Shown in pieces: positions 26,448 to 35,416 of a stretch of 64,000 nucleotides of DNA. The stretch comes from Candidatus Zhuqueibacterota bacterium (GTDB taxonomy: Bacteria > Zhuqueibacterota > Zhuqueibacteria > Oceanimicrobiales > Oceanimicrobiaceae): contig JAJDAE010000194.1 in assembly GCA_029262035.1 (NCBI GenBank), positions 1-64,000 on the forward strand, given 5' to 3'. Position 1 is the first letter of the stretch. Every line of letters starts with the position of its first letter. A program made the position numbers and the translations under genes. The notes beneath the pieces are model-generated. The model did not search any database. It worked only from the letters and a program-made list of their open reading frames with translations, and was not told the origin of the DNA.

Positions 26448-28028
26448 ATGATACAATTGTTTCGAATGCGGGTTTATGGATCGCTCTTATTTTTGTTCTT
26501 TGGATGTATGTTACATTCAGTTCATGCCGGGCCGGAAAGCGGAAGCATAATTCGAAACATAAAAATAATCCGACAAAACGTATTTCCTGAAATTAATTCA
26601 AAGCCTGAATTTTTGTATAAGCTGGCAAATAAGCTGCACGTTGTTACTAAAGAAGATATTATTCAGAATGATTTGCTTTTTGATGAAGGGGATAAGTTTG
26701 AGCCTGATTTATTGGAAGAAAGCGAAAGAAAATTAAGAAGGCATCCTTATTTCGGGGAAGTGAAAATTGTAGCTCACCCGGTAGCAGCTGACTCCGTCGA
26801 TATTGAGGTAGTCACACAAGATCAATGGTCTACATTGACCTCGGCTATAATCGAAGGTGGTGGTGGAAGAACTACCTTGGGCGGCGCCTTGGAGGAGTTT
26901 AATTTACTTGGGTATGGGAAAAAAGTTTTTGCTGAAGTAAAACATGAACCAGAAGGCATCGGATTTACATTCCAGGCAGCAGATCCTCAGTTGTTTGGTT
27001 CGCGCTGGACAACAAGTGGTACCTATAGTTCAAGTCCTTTTAATGAGATTTATTCAGTACAATTAGCCAGACCTTTCTTTTCTTTGGATACAAAATGGGC
27101 AGGGGGTTTTTCCTTTTCAAATAGTAATCAAACCATAAGGCTCTTCGCAAATAGTGCAGAAGTGAGTCGCCTGGATTTTCAAAGTAAAAGTTTCCAAACT
27201 TTTGGTTCGAAAGCTTGGGGAGAACGCTACAAGAAAACCCGTTTGCAGATTGCTTATACTTTCCAGGAAAGAGATTTTTCAGAGATTACCGGACAAACCT
27301 TTACCACTGTCCCGGAAGATGAGCTGATTCATCGCATGACGGCATCGCTACGTTTCGAAGGACTTGCTTTTGTTGAAGATAAAAGGATTGACAATTTTGT
27401 AGTTACGGAGGATATAACTCTGGGCAACATTACACAAATCTCTTTAGGGCGAACTGGTCTGCCATTTCCGGCAGGTGTTAGGAGGTTTGAATTGAGACTT
27501 ACACAATCCCATGCCCATAAAATTTCCGGGAAACAGTATGTTTTTGGCGGAGTGGGATTTCGAACTCTCTTTGATAAAGATACCATAAGTTCCCTCAGCT
27601 TGCGTTACTATAACAAAATGTTTCCATTCCAAACCCTTGCTATGAATTTTAGAATGGATTATGCCAGTAATCTTGAAGAATCTACGCAGTTTTTATTGGG
27701 CGGCGACTCGGGACTTCGTGGTTTTGAAGCCCGGGCATTTACTGGCGCCCGAAGAATGATTGTTAATATTGAAAATCGAGTATTTACCAACCTGAATATT
27801 CTGACAGTAGCTTTGGGAGGAGTCGCATTTTTTGATACCGGAAATGTGTGGAAAGAAGGTGAAACTCTTAATTTAAGTCAACTCAATTCAAGCGTTGGTT
27901 TGGGATTAAGACTGGGATATACCAAATCCCCCAATTCCAGAGTTGGGCGCATTGATTTCGGTTTTCCTTTAAACCGCAAAGGTTTTGAAATTTCAATTGG
28001 TATTGGTCAACAGTTTTCTTTAAATTGA
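26448..28028 (+). CDS. Omp85-superfamily outer-membrane protein with a POTRA domain
   Basis: A 526-residue exported barrel with a signal peptide ending near SVHAG (about 27). A single POTRA-like domain spans about 30-125 (EGDKFEPDLLEESERKLRRH, FGEVKIVAHPV). A 16-strand-type barrel follows, carrying the Omp85 lid-loop motif as GGDSGLRGFEARAF (about 420-434) and a barrel end of alternating residues finishing in Phe-Ser-Leu-Asn. Omp85 proteins insert or move proteins or lipids across the outer membrane. It is smaller than BamA, which has five POTRA domains, so it is more like TamA or patatin-associated types. It forms a probable operon with the next barrel and a lipoprotein. Confidence 0.8.
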   Translation: MIQLFRMRVYGSLLFLFFGCMLHSVHAGPESGSIIRNIKIIRQNVFPEINSKPEFLYKLANKLHVVTKEDIIQNDLLFDEGDKFEPDLLEESERKLRRHPYFGEVKIVAHPVAADSVDIEVVTQDQWSTLTSAIIEGGGGRTTLGGALEEFNLLGYGKKVFAEVKHEPEGIGFTFQAADPQLFGSRWTTSGTYSSSPFNEIYSVQLARPFFSLDTKWAGGFSFSNSNQTIRLFANSAEVSRLDFQSKSFQTFGSKAWGERYKKTRLQIAYTFQERDFSEITGQTFTTVPEDELIHRMTASLRFEGLAFVEDKRIDNFVVTEDITLGNITQISLGRTGLPFPAGVRRFELRLTQSHAHKISGKQYVFGGVGFRTLFDKDTISSLSLRYYNKMFPFQTLAMNFRMDYASNLEESTQFLLGGDSGLRGFEARAFTGARRMIVNIENRVFTNLNILTVALGGVAFFDTGNVWKEGETLNLSQLNSSVGLGLRLGYTKSPNSRVGRIDFGFPLNRKGFEISIGIGQQFSLN

Positions 28029-28065
28029 TTTTGTATAGTAACATGGTTGAAAAGCAGGAGAGTGG

Positions 28066-29436
28066 GTGAGTATTTTCATCAGAGCTTTGTGTTTCTTGTG
28101 TATTACATTATTTGTTTCGTTTGATGCAATTACATTTGCGAAAGAAAAGGGTAAGTCTACAGCAGAAACGGAAAACCAGCTCAATGAAACAGTGCACGAA
28201 GAAAGTTCGGACAGTTACCCAGATCCCAATACAATCCCATATCGCAGCAAAAAAAGTATAGCGCAACACGTACTTTCAATTCCTGCAAAGGTCTGGCGTT
28301 TAGCCTGGACTCCGCTCGGGGAAACAGTTATTTGGGTTGAACAAAATCGTATTCATAAAAAGGCAATAGACTTCTTTTATTTAAATGATGAAAGAAGCGC
28401 GGCGCTTTTTCCATTGGTTAGCCTTGGTGGCAATACCGGCGCCGGTGGCGGGGCAATGGCTTTCCATAATAATTTATTTGGAAAGCAGAAGCAACTTTTC
28501 GCACAGTTTCTATATAGTTCAACACGAAGCAATTCAGCAACCATTACTTATAAAGATTCTTCTTTCTTTGGTTCGTCTTTTTATATTGATGTAACCGGCT
28601 CATATTTTAATGATGCAGATGAAAACTTGTACATAAGTTCTAATGTAAGCCCTGAGGATTTAGATGAATCTTCAATTGGCGCCAATAATTCGGTAAAGGA
28701 TGATGAAACCAGTTACGCAACTGAAGAACTGGGGATTTTCTCAAACCTTAATTATGTTATTAATGACGAAATCGGACTTGGCATTGAAACCAGTTTTAGG
28801 CGGACAGATATTGACAGTGGCGACGGCCGGGGCGGAGACAGTTTTCCTGAAATTATTCAAGGTTCAGATGACGCAACACTTTTTTCTGTTGGCGGCACCA
28901 TGACTTTTAATTTTTCAAACGGTTGGCCGCGTATTCTATCCGGTTCGGTTTTCAAATTGGGCTATTCATATAATAATGAAGTGGGCGATAGCCGGTATGG
29001 CTATAATCGTCTGAAAGTGGAAGCACAGCAATTTATACCTATACCTTTTTTAACAACCAATCGCAGAATAGCCGTGCGCGGTGTTTATGAGCGGCTAAAT
29101 CGTCATGGTAGTCGACAAATCCCTTTTTATGAATTGAGTATGCTCGGTGATGCTTCAAATTTACGCGGCTTTGACCAGAACCGATACCGAGGCAGAGGCT
29201 CGCTGTTATTTAATTTTGAATATCGCTACCCTGTTTGGGATACCTGGGATGCTGTAATATTTGTTGATGAGGGCCAGGTATTCGATGAATCCGATAAACT
29301 TGACATCGCTAATTTTCATACCGCTATAGGCGCCGGCATCCGATTTATGTCACAAGCTGGTTTTTTAATGCGTTTTGAAATTGCAAAAAGTTCAGAGCAA
29401 TGGCGAGCACTTTTTCAAATTACACCGAATTTTTAG
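28066..29436 (+). CDS. BamA/TamA-family (D15-like) outer-membrane barrel without POTRA
   Basis: A 456-residue exported protein starting at GTG 28066, preceded by AGGAG. After the signal peptide there is a short charged linker, then a segment with DFFYLNDERSAALFPLVSLGGNTGAGGGA that opens a barrel of beta-strands. The Omp85/surface-antigen signature LRGFDQNRYRGRGSLLFNFE is at about 368-388. No POTRA repeat is recognisable. It follows the preceding Omp85-like gene by 37 bases, and the pair probably works together with the downstream lipoprotein. Role: outer-membrane translocation or insertion, substrate unknown. Confidence 0.75.
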   Translation: MSIFIRALCFLCITLFVSFDAITFAKEKGKSTAETENQLNETVHEESSDSYPDPNTIPYRSKKSIAQHVLSIPAKVWRLAWTPLGETVIWVEQNRIHKKAIDFFYLNDERSAALFPLVSLGGNTGAGGGAMAFHNNLFGKQKQLFAQFLYSSTRSNSATITYKDSSFFGSSFYIDVTGSYFNDADENLYISSNVSPEDLDESSIGANNSVKDDETSYATEELGIFSNLNYVINDEIGLGIETSFRRTDIDSGDGRGGDSFPEIIQGSDDATLFSVGGTMTFNFSNGWPRILSGSVFKLGYSYNNEVGDSRYGYNRLKVEAQQFIPIPFLTTNRRIAVRGVYERLNRHGSRQIPFYELSMLGDASNLRGFDQNRYRGRGSLLFNFEYRYPVWDTWDAVIFVDEGQVFDESDKLDIANFHTAIGAGIRFMSQAGFLMRFEIAKSSEQWRALFQITPNF

Positions 29437-29446
29437 GGATATATAA

Positions 29447-31192
29447 ATGAAAATTAAGAGAATACTAATTCCGGCAACGTTATTACTTGTAGCCTTTCTG
29501 CTGTTGAATTGTAGCGGTCCAAAATATTCACTCGCACCAATAAAAACGTCCGATCCGGATAGAATGGATATTCCTAAACCAGATCAAAAGGAAGAGAATC
29601 AATATTGGGATCTTGCGGACTACACTTTTTTTTACCAGGTGGAAAAAGTTTTAGATTTAGGGTGGAGCGCAAAAAAAATCGGCAAAGGGTTGAATGTAGC
29701 AAGAGGCAAACCGGCTGATAATTTGAATGTTCTGGATGAAGTGCCCAATTCAAGCTGGTACACCAACCGACATTACCATAACCCAATGTCCATCGAAGAA
29801 TTGAAACGCGGCCCGAATGTTACCGACGGCCCTGACTATAAAACCCCCTGGATGATCACCAGTGGCAAATTTGAGGGTGGTACACCGGGCTTCACAATTA
29901 AGGATGGCCAAGGTGATTATTACATTATTAAGTTCGACGCTCCCACATTTCAGGAAATGGGTTCCTCGGCTGAGGTGATTTCAACAAAAATTCTATATGC
30001 TTGCGGTTACTTTGTACCTCAGAACACAATTGAATATTTTGACCCGACTACACTGAAAATTGGTGAAACTGCCAAGGTTGAGGAAAATGGCCAAAAGCGG
30101 CAAATGACCCAAGGTGATTTGGTCGCAATGCTTAAAACCACGCCAAGACGAGCTGATGGCAAAATTAGGGCATTGGCCAGCAAATATGTAAACGGTAGAC
30201 CTGTAGGAGTTTGGAATTACCGAGGCACTCGTAATGATGATCCGAATGATCGGGTTAACCATGAACATAGGCGTGAGTTACGGGGATTGCGTTCAATTAG
30301 CTCATGGCTTAGCGATGCAGACCGCCGTGCGGCGAACACGTTGGCTGTTTATACAACCGATCCCGAAAGCGGGAATAAATACATCCAGCATTACCTTCTA
30401 GATATGGGCTCAACTCTGGGAAGTAATAATATTATTCCTCATGCACCAAAATATGGCAATGAATATTTGATTGACCCACGTACCATTGGGCTGCAATTCA
30501 TCACGCTGGGTGCTTGGGTAAAACCTTGGGAGTTTGACTTCAGAAACTTAAACCCTGAATTCCCTTCTGTTGGCTATTATGAATCAGAAATTTTTGACCC
30601 CGCTGAATGGTATGCAACTTATCCGAACCCGGCATTTGAATATACAACTTTCAGAGATGCATTCTGGGGAGCAAAGATTCTGATGGCATTCAAGGACGAG
30701 CAAATCCGCGCAATCGTTGGAGAGGCGCAAATGTCTGATAAACGTGCTGAGGAATATCTGATTAAAACTATCATTGAACGTCGTGACAAAGTAGGGCGCT
30801 ACTGGTTTGATAAAATGAACCCGGTTGATAAATTTCGATTTGAGCGCAAAGGAGAAGAGTTATATCTGATGTTTAACGATCTTGCTGTAGACGGCAAGAT
30901 CGAAAAGGCTGCAGATTCAAAATATCTTTATACACTGTCTTATAAAGACAAGGGATTGCACCACCAAAAATTTGTAGAAAATTCAGTTCTTTTAATCTCA
31001 AAAAATGGCAACGGTTTTTTCGATGAAATCCTTCAGAAAAATCAGTTTAATAGGGAAGAGGAGAAAATATTTTCAATCGCTCTGCAAACCCAAAGAAATG
31101 ACAAAAAGCTCAGTAAAGTTGTAGATGTTTATTTTTATTATCCGGGGTTTCAAAATGAACCGAGGGTGGTTGGCATTAAACGTCATGAATAA
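29447..31192 (+). CDS. Lipoprotein with protein-kinase-like sequence motifs
   Basis: A 581-residue protein with a lipoprotein signal peptide (LLLNC, lipidated C22). No named domain is obvious, but the order of polar motifs resembles a protein-kinase fold: YYIIKFD with K162, SSAEVIST with E176, SDADRRAANTL with D292 and N297 (the Dx4N spacing of a catalytic loop), and YLLDMGSTLG with D319 (a DFG-like position). The RRELRGLRSISSWL segment before the loop is strongly patterned. I know similar hypothetical lipoproteins in other phyla but no tested function. It lies 10 bases after the second Omp85-like gene and 85 before a nucleotide-transporter-like gene. The kinase fold is inference. Confidence 0.55.
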   Translation: MKIKRILIPATLLLVAFLLLNCSGPKYSLAPIKTSDPDRMDIPKPDQKEENQYWDLADYTFFYQVEKVLDLGWSAKKIGKGLNVARGKPADNLNVLDEVPNSSWYTNRHYHNPMSIEELKRGPNVTDGPDYKTPWMITSGKFEGGTPGFTIKDGQGDYYIIKFDAPTFQEMGSSAEVISTKILYACGYFVPQNTIEYFDPTTLKIGETAKVEENGQKRQMTQGDLVAMLKTTPRRADGKIRALASKYVNGRPVGVWNYRGTRNDDPNDRVNHEHRRELRGLRSISSWLSDADRRAANTLAVYTTDPESGNKYIQHYLLDMGSTLGSNNIIPHAPKYGNEYLIDPRTIGLQFITLGAWVKPWEFDFRNLNPEFPSVGYYESEIFDPAEWYATYPNPAFEYTTFRDAFWGAKILMAFKDEQIRAIVGEAQMSDKRAEEYLIKTIIERRDKVGRYWFDKMNPVDKFRFERKGEELYLMFNDLAVDGKIEKAADSKYLYTLSYKDKGLHHQKFVENSVLLISKNGNGFFDEILQKNQFNREEEKIFSIALQTQRNDKKLSKVVDVYFYYPGFQNEPRVVGIKRHE

Positions 31193-31277
31193 TTTTGAAA
31201 ATTTTTATGACCATGAATTGGCTTAATTTCAAAACTTACGTTCAACAGTTCTTTAAATTAAAAGTGAAAATACAAAA

Positions 31278-32621
31278 ATGGAATCTAAAAATAAAAAGAG
31301 TCCTTTAGAACGCTTTCTGGGCGCTTTTGCCGATGTTAACCCCGGCGAGGGCATAACTGTTATCCTACTAACGTTCAACGTTTTTTTGGTTTTAACAGCT
31401 TATTATATAGCTAAGGTTGTACGGGAGCCTTTTATTTTAGCCGGTGGTGGTGCAGAATTAAAAAGTTATCTTGCTGCTGGACAGGTTCTACTTTTGCTCG
31501 GCGCAGTCCGTTTATATGCAGGGCTGGCTAACAAAGTCAATCGGTCACGATTAATAAATCTTGTAAATATTTTCTTTTCTGCTTGTCTGGTAGTTTTTTA
31601 CTTTTTAGCGCAAATGCAAGTACCGGGTCTTGGAATTATGTTTTTCCTTTGGGTTGGCATGTTTAATGTTATGGTTGTGGCTCAATTCTGGTCTTTTGCC
31701 AACGATGTTTACACGCCGGAAATGGGTAAGCGGCTTTTTGCAATTGTAGCATTTGGTGCCTCAGGCGGGGCAGTGCTTGGAAGCTATTTACCAAGAATTT
31801 TAATTGATGTTGTCGGCCTTAACCAGATGTTGTTAGTTGCGGCAGGCGTTTTGCTTCTCAGTCTCGTTATAACAAATTATATAGATTTACTCGATAAAAA
31901 AATTCCTGTTAAAAGCGGTGTCAGCCAACCTGAACCAGCGGTAAGGAGTGAAACTGGTAATTCCGGCGCATTTAAATTAGTTTTTCAGAAAAAGTACCTT
32001 TTAATGATCGCATTTTTAATTTTGATTTTAAATTGGGTTAATACCAACGGCGAGTATATTCTTGGCAGAATGGTCAAGGAAACAGCAGAAGTTCTTATCG
32101 CGAATGGTGAAAACATTGATATTAAAGCATACATCGGTAAATTCTACGCAGATTTCTTTACGGCTGTAAATATTCTAGGCGTGGTCATACAGCTTTTTCT
32201 GGTGTCAAGAATTCTAAAATATTTTGGTATCCGGGTTGCTATTTTAGCCCTGCCATGTATTGCTTTTATAGGCAATTTTTTCCTGTTCGCTGTCCCGGTC
32301 TTAAGTATCGTGCGATGGGCAAAAACTTTTGAAAATGCTACGGACTACAGTTTGAACAACACTGTCAGGCATGCCTTGTTTTTACCCACTACCCGCGAGG
32401 AAAAATATAAGGCAAAACAAGCGATTGATTCATTTTTTCATCGGTCTGGCGATGTACTGTCTGCATTGGTTGTTTTTATTGGATTTGAGTTTTTGTCGCT
32501 GAGTACAAAATATTTCGCGTTGTTTAATTTATTGTTAGTTGCTGTTTGGTTATACCTTGCATTCAAAATCGGCAAAGAAAATAGCCTACTGACAAATGAA
32601 GACTCTATTTCCAAACAATAG
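31278..32621 (+). CDS. Npt1/Npt2-family nucleotide-transporter-like protein
   Basis: A 447-residue membrane protein with 11-12 hydrophobic helices. The N-terminal block TAYYIAKVVREPFILAGGGA matches the conserved (T/A)YYIxKxVR(D/E) region of ATP/ADP translocase relatives, which swap nucleotides in plastids and intracellular bacteria. Free-living FCB bacteria also carry divergent homologues of unknown substrate. A soluble loop lies at about residues 205-230 and 260-285. It follows the kinase-like lipoprotein and is probably in the same transcript, which ends at a strong hairpin 14 bases after the stop. True nucleotide transport is unproven, and some relatives are annotated only as MFS-like. Confidence 0.65.
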   Translation: MESKNKKSPLERFLGAFADVNPGEGITVILLTFNVFLVLTAYYIAKVVREPFILAGGGAELKSYLAAGQVLLLLGAVRLYAGLANKVNRSRLINLVNIFFSACLVVFYFLAQMQVPGLGIMFFLWVGMFNVMVVAQFWSFANDVYTPEMGKRLFAIVAFGASGGAVLGSYLPRILIDVVGLNQMLLVAAGVLLLSLVITNYIDLLDKKIPVKSGVSQPEPAVRSETGNSGAFKLVFQKKYLLMIAFLILILNWVNTNGEYILGRMVKETAEVLIANGENIDIKAYIGKFYADFFTAVNILGVVIQLFLVSRILKYFGIRVAILALPCIAFIGNFFLFAVPVLSIVRWAKTFENATDYSLNNTVRHALFLPTTREEKYKAKQAIDSFFHRSGDVLSALVVFIGFEFLSLSTKYFALFNLLLVAVWLYLAFKIGKENSLLTNEDSISKQ

Positions 32622-32634
32622 TGATTTAAGACTC

Positions 32635-32687
32635 AACAAGGTTTCACAATGAAACCCCGAATAGTTTCATTGTGAAATCCTTGTTTT
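32635..32687 (+). terminator. Strong intrinsic terminator
   Basis: A stem of about 21 pairs with one bulged T: AACAAGG continuing into TTTCACAATGAAAC (to 32655), loop at 32656-32663, then GTTTCATTGTGAAAT and CCTTGTT (32664-32685), followed by TTC. It ends the transcript of the Omp85/lipoprotein/transporter group. Confidence 0.75.
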
Positions 32688-32788
32688 CTCTATTTTCTTT
32701 CTTGGTACGAACTCCTCTTTTCTTGAATTACTGTAAGTTGTTGTTTTTTAAGTAGATTAAATTCTTTGTTCTGAATAAGAGTTTACAG

Positions 32789-32805
32789 TTGGCACGGTAG
32801 TTGTA
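32789..32805 (+). promoter_or_regulatory. Sigma-54-like -24/-12 element
   Basis: TTGGCACG at 32789-32796 matches the -24 consensus, and TTGTA follows at 32801-32805. The GG (32791-32792) and the -12 dinucleotide (32803-32804) are exactly 10 bases apart. The -12 pair is GT instead of GC, which weakens the call. Transcription would start near 32815, just before a hairpin RNA. Confidence 0.45.
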
Positions 32806-32815
32806 CTAACAAGAG

Positions 32816-32892
32816 CAATAACCGAGTTATTAAACTAGACCAGTAACTCCCCTAATTCTGGTTTGGTATAATGCTCGGTTTTTTATTTTTTG
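32816..32892 (+). ncRNA. Candidate small RNA with terminator and C-rich loop
   Basis: About 77 bases between the sigma-54-like element and a T-run. The outer stem is AACCGAG (32820-32826) with CTCGGTT (32874-32880), followed by TTTTATTTTTT. An inner stem, AGACCAG (32837-32843) with CTGGTTT (32858-32864), presents a loop containing CTCCCC (32847-32852). Exposed CUCCCC can pair with Shine-Dalgarno sequences, as in several known trans-acting small RNAs. There is no reading frame. The alternative is a simple terminator of an unseen transcript. Confidence 0.5.
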
Positions 32893-33036
32893 GCACGATT
32901 GTCCTCTATAGTTTTAAAAACTACCTAACCTCCGGTATCATCAAAACCAATAAAAAATTTCAATAGAAGGTAGTATTTTTAATATTTTAGATTATATTCA
33001 TCTATGCTAAAAGAATTAAAAAGAAAGGGATTCTAA

Positions 33037-34182
33037 ATGATTGATTTTAGTTTGAGCGAAGAGCAAAAACAACTGCAAGACTTGTCAAAAGAATTCACGA
33101 ATAATGAAATCAAGCCAGTCGCAGCGGAGTATGACCGCAAGTCAGAATTTGCGCATGAGGTAATTAAAAAAGCTTGGGAGTTGGGACTGATGAACGTACA
33201 GATACCTGAGAAATTTGGCGGTATGGGACTCAGTGTACTGGACGACTGTATCATTGGCGAAGAGCTTTCTGTCGGATGCAGCGGTATCTCGACTTCGATG
33301 ATGTCCAACATGCTGGCGCAAGGTCCCTTGATTGTTGCTGCCAACGATGCCCAGAATAAGAAATTTTTAGGACAGATGGTTGAGGAGTGCGCTTTCTGCG
33401 CATACGCAGTAACCGAACCGGATGCTGGATCTGATGTGGCTGGTATTAAGAGCACAGCCCAAAAAGTGGGAAATGACTATGTACTTAACGGTCAGAAAAT
33501 GTGGATTACAAATGCAGCGCAAGCCAAGTGGTTTTTTGTTCTCGCCTACACAGACCAAAATGCCGGCTATAAAGGCATGACTGGCTTTGTTGTTCCCGCT
33601 GATTTACCAGGAATAACGATTGGTAAGCATGAACATAAATTGGGGCAGCGATCATCGGATACACGTGGCGTTACTTTTGATGATGTCAAGCTTTCGGCGG
33701 AAAACCGACTCGGCAATGAGGGAGATGGCTGGAAAATCGCCATGTCGGCATTTGATCACTCCCGGCCGGGAGTTGCGGCTGGTGCCGTAGGTTTGGCGCG
33801 ACGTGCGATGGAAGAATCCATTATGTATGCATCAGAGCGTAAAACCTTTGGAGTGCCAATTGCCAAACACCAGGCGGTTAGTTTTATGATTGCCGACATG
33901 GCAATGAATGTGGACGCCGCCCGACACCTGGTTTACAAATCAGCCTGGAAAACAGACAAAGGTGAGCGCAATACAATTGAAGCCGCTTTTGCCAAAGCCT
34001 TTGCTGCAGATACTGCTATGAAAGTAGCCACAGATGCCGTACAGGTTTTTGGTGGGTACGGTTATTCAGCCGAATATCCTGTAGAGAAATTGATGCGTGA
34101 TGCCAAAATATTTCAAATTTATGAAGGCACAAGTCAGATTCAACGGGTTATTATTGCGCGAGAATTGTTTCGTCGCCAATAA
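33037..34182 (+). CDS. Acyl-CoA dehydrogenase
   Basis: A 381-residue FAD flavoenzyme that oxidises acyl-CoA to trans-2-enoyl-CoA in fatty-acid or branched-chain amino-acid breakdown. The family signatures are present: YAVTEPDAGSDVAG (about 129-142), WITNAAQAKWFFV, and the C-terminal YEGTSQIQRVIIAREL, which holds the catalytic-base Glu of the short/medium-chain class. The length equals the typical 380 residues. A GAAAGGGA ribosome-binding site precedes ATG 33037. It stands alone with 400 bases of regulatory DNA upstream, and no ETF or thiolase gene is adjacent. Confidence 0.95.
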   Translation: MIDFSLSEEQKQLQDLSKEFTNNEIKPVAAEYDRKSEFAHEVIKKAWELGLMNVQIPEKFGGMGLSVLDDCIIGEELSVGCSGISTSMMSNMLAQGPLIVAANDAQNKKFLGQMVEECAFCAYAVTEPDAGSDVAGIKSTAQKVGNDYVLNGQKMWITNAAQAKWFFVLAYTDQNAGYKGMTGFVVPADLPGITIGKHEHKLGQRSSDTRGVTFDDVKLSAENRLGNEGDGWKIAMSAFDHSRPGVAAGAVGLARRAMEESIMYASERKTFGVPIAKHQAVSFMIADMAMNVDAARHLVYKSAWKTDKGERNTIEAAFAKAFAADTAMKVATDAVQVFGGYGYSAEYPVEKLMRDAKIFQIYEGTSQIQRVIIARELFRRQ

Positions 34183-34317
34183 GTAAATAAAGAGGGTGAG
34201 CATAGCCCAATGACTATATATTTAGATTAATCAAATAAAACGAATTTAAATGTATTAGATATTTTTAAAGTTTGTACAAATTAGTGAAATAGGTGCAAGA
34301 ATTTATGGAGGGGAAAA

Positions 34318-35328
34318 ATGAAGCACAATACAATTCTGTTATTTGTTTTAGCGTCAATCATCACAACACCCAGTATTTCCTACCAACAAATTATACCCAG
34401 TAAGAAAAGCATTCGTCCCGTACATACCTATTCCATTGTTGCGCGGAACCCTGAAACCGGCGATATGGGTGTAGCAGTACAATCGCATTGGTTTTCTGTA
34501 GGCAGTATTGTCGCTTGGGCAGAAGCCGGAGTTGGTGCTATTGCAACGCAATCTCTTGTAGACGTCACCTACGGTCCTCTTGGCCTGGACTTGATGCGTG
34601 CGGGCAGAACCGCGCCACAAACGCTCGCTGCCTTAAAAGTTGCGGATGAGCACCCTGAAATCCGTCAGGTAGGAATGATAGATGTGCATGGCAACGTTGC
34701 TGCACACACCGGTAAAAAATGTATTCCTGAGGCAGGACATCTGGTCGGTGATAATTTTTCTGTACAGGCAAATATGATGTTGAACACAAATATTTGGCCT
34801 GCCATGAAAAAAGCATATGAAGCGAGTACAGGTGATTTAGCCACACGCATGCTAGCCGCCCTGGAAGCCGCCCAGGATGCAGGCGGTGATATTCGAGGCA
34901 AGCAATCTGCTGCTATTAAAATTGTAAAAACAAAATCCACCGGTAAACCTTGGGATGATACCGTGATGGAGCTACGCATAGAAGATCACGCAACCCCGAT
35001 TCAGGAGTTGAAACGCCTGGTGAAATTGCACCGCGCCTACGGTCATATGAACGCTGGCGACCTTGCTATTGAGCACAACGATGTAGACGGCGCTCTGCGT
35101 GAGTATGGCGCTGCCGAAACCATGTTTCCTAATAACCTCGAAATGAAATTTTGGAAAGCAGTTTCTCTCGTAAACGCAGACCGTGTGGATGAATCTCTCC
35201 TGATTTTTAAAGAGATTTTTGCCATGGATAAAAATTGGGCTATCTTAGTACCGCGTCTGCCAAGTGTAGATATTCTGCCGAAGGACGATGACGTAATAGA
35301 AAAGATTTTGTCAGTAGTTGAAAATTAA
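34318..35328 (+). CDS. DUF1028 (Ntn-hydrolase-like) secreted protein with C-terminal TPR-like segment
   Basis: A 336-residue protein with a signal peptide (about 1-22). The DUF1028 domain follows at about 35-235: HTYSIVARNPETGDMGVAVQ, then WAEAGVGAIATQSLVDVTYGPLGLDLM and GNVAAHTG. DUF1028 proteins resemble N-terminal-nucleophile hydrolases in fold prediction, but no substrate is established. About residues 240-330 form a helical pair with a TPR-like HNDVDGALREYGAAETMFPNN. The start is supported by GGAGGGGAAAA before ATG 34318. It is probably a single gene. Confidence 0.85.
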   Translation: MKHNTILLFVLASIITTPSISYQQIIPSKKSIRPVHTYSIVARNPETGDMGVAVQSHWFSVGSIVAWAEAGVGAIATQSLVDVTYGPLGLDLMRAGRTAPQTLAALKVADEHPEIRQVGMIDVHGNVAAHTGKKCIPEAGHLVGDNFSVQANMMLNTNIWPAMKKAYEASTGDLATRMLAALEAAQDAGGDIRGKQSAAIKIVKTKSTGKPWDDTVMELRIEDHATPIQELKRLVKLHRAYGHMNAGDLAIEHNDVDGALREYGAAETMFPNNLEMKFWKAVSLVNADRVDESLLIFKEIFAMDKNWAILVPRLPSVDILPKDDDVIEKILSVVEN

Positions 35329-35416
35329 TAAATTGGAAATGTGATTTCTTTTGTTATACCTGTATTTAACTGAATACTGTCCAAATTAATACATCCATCT
35401 TGTTTGGTTCGCTAAA

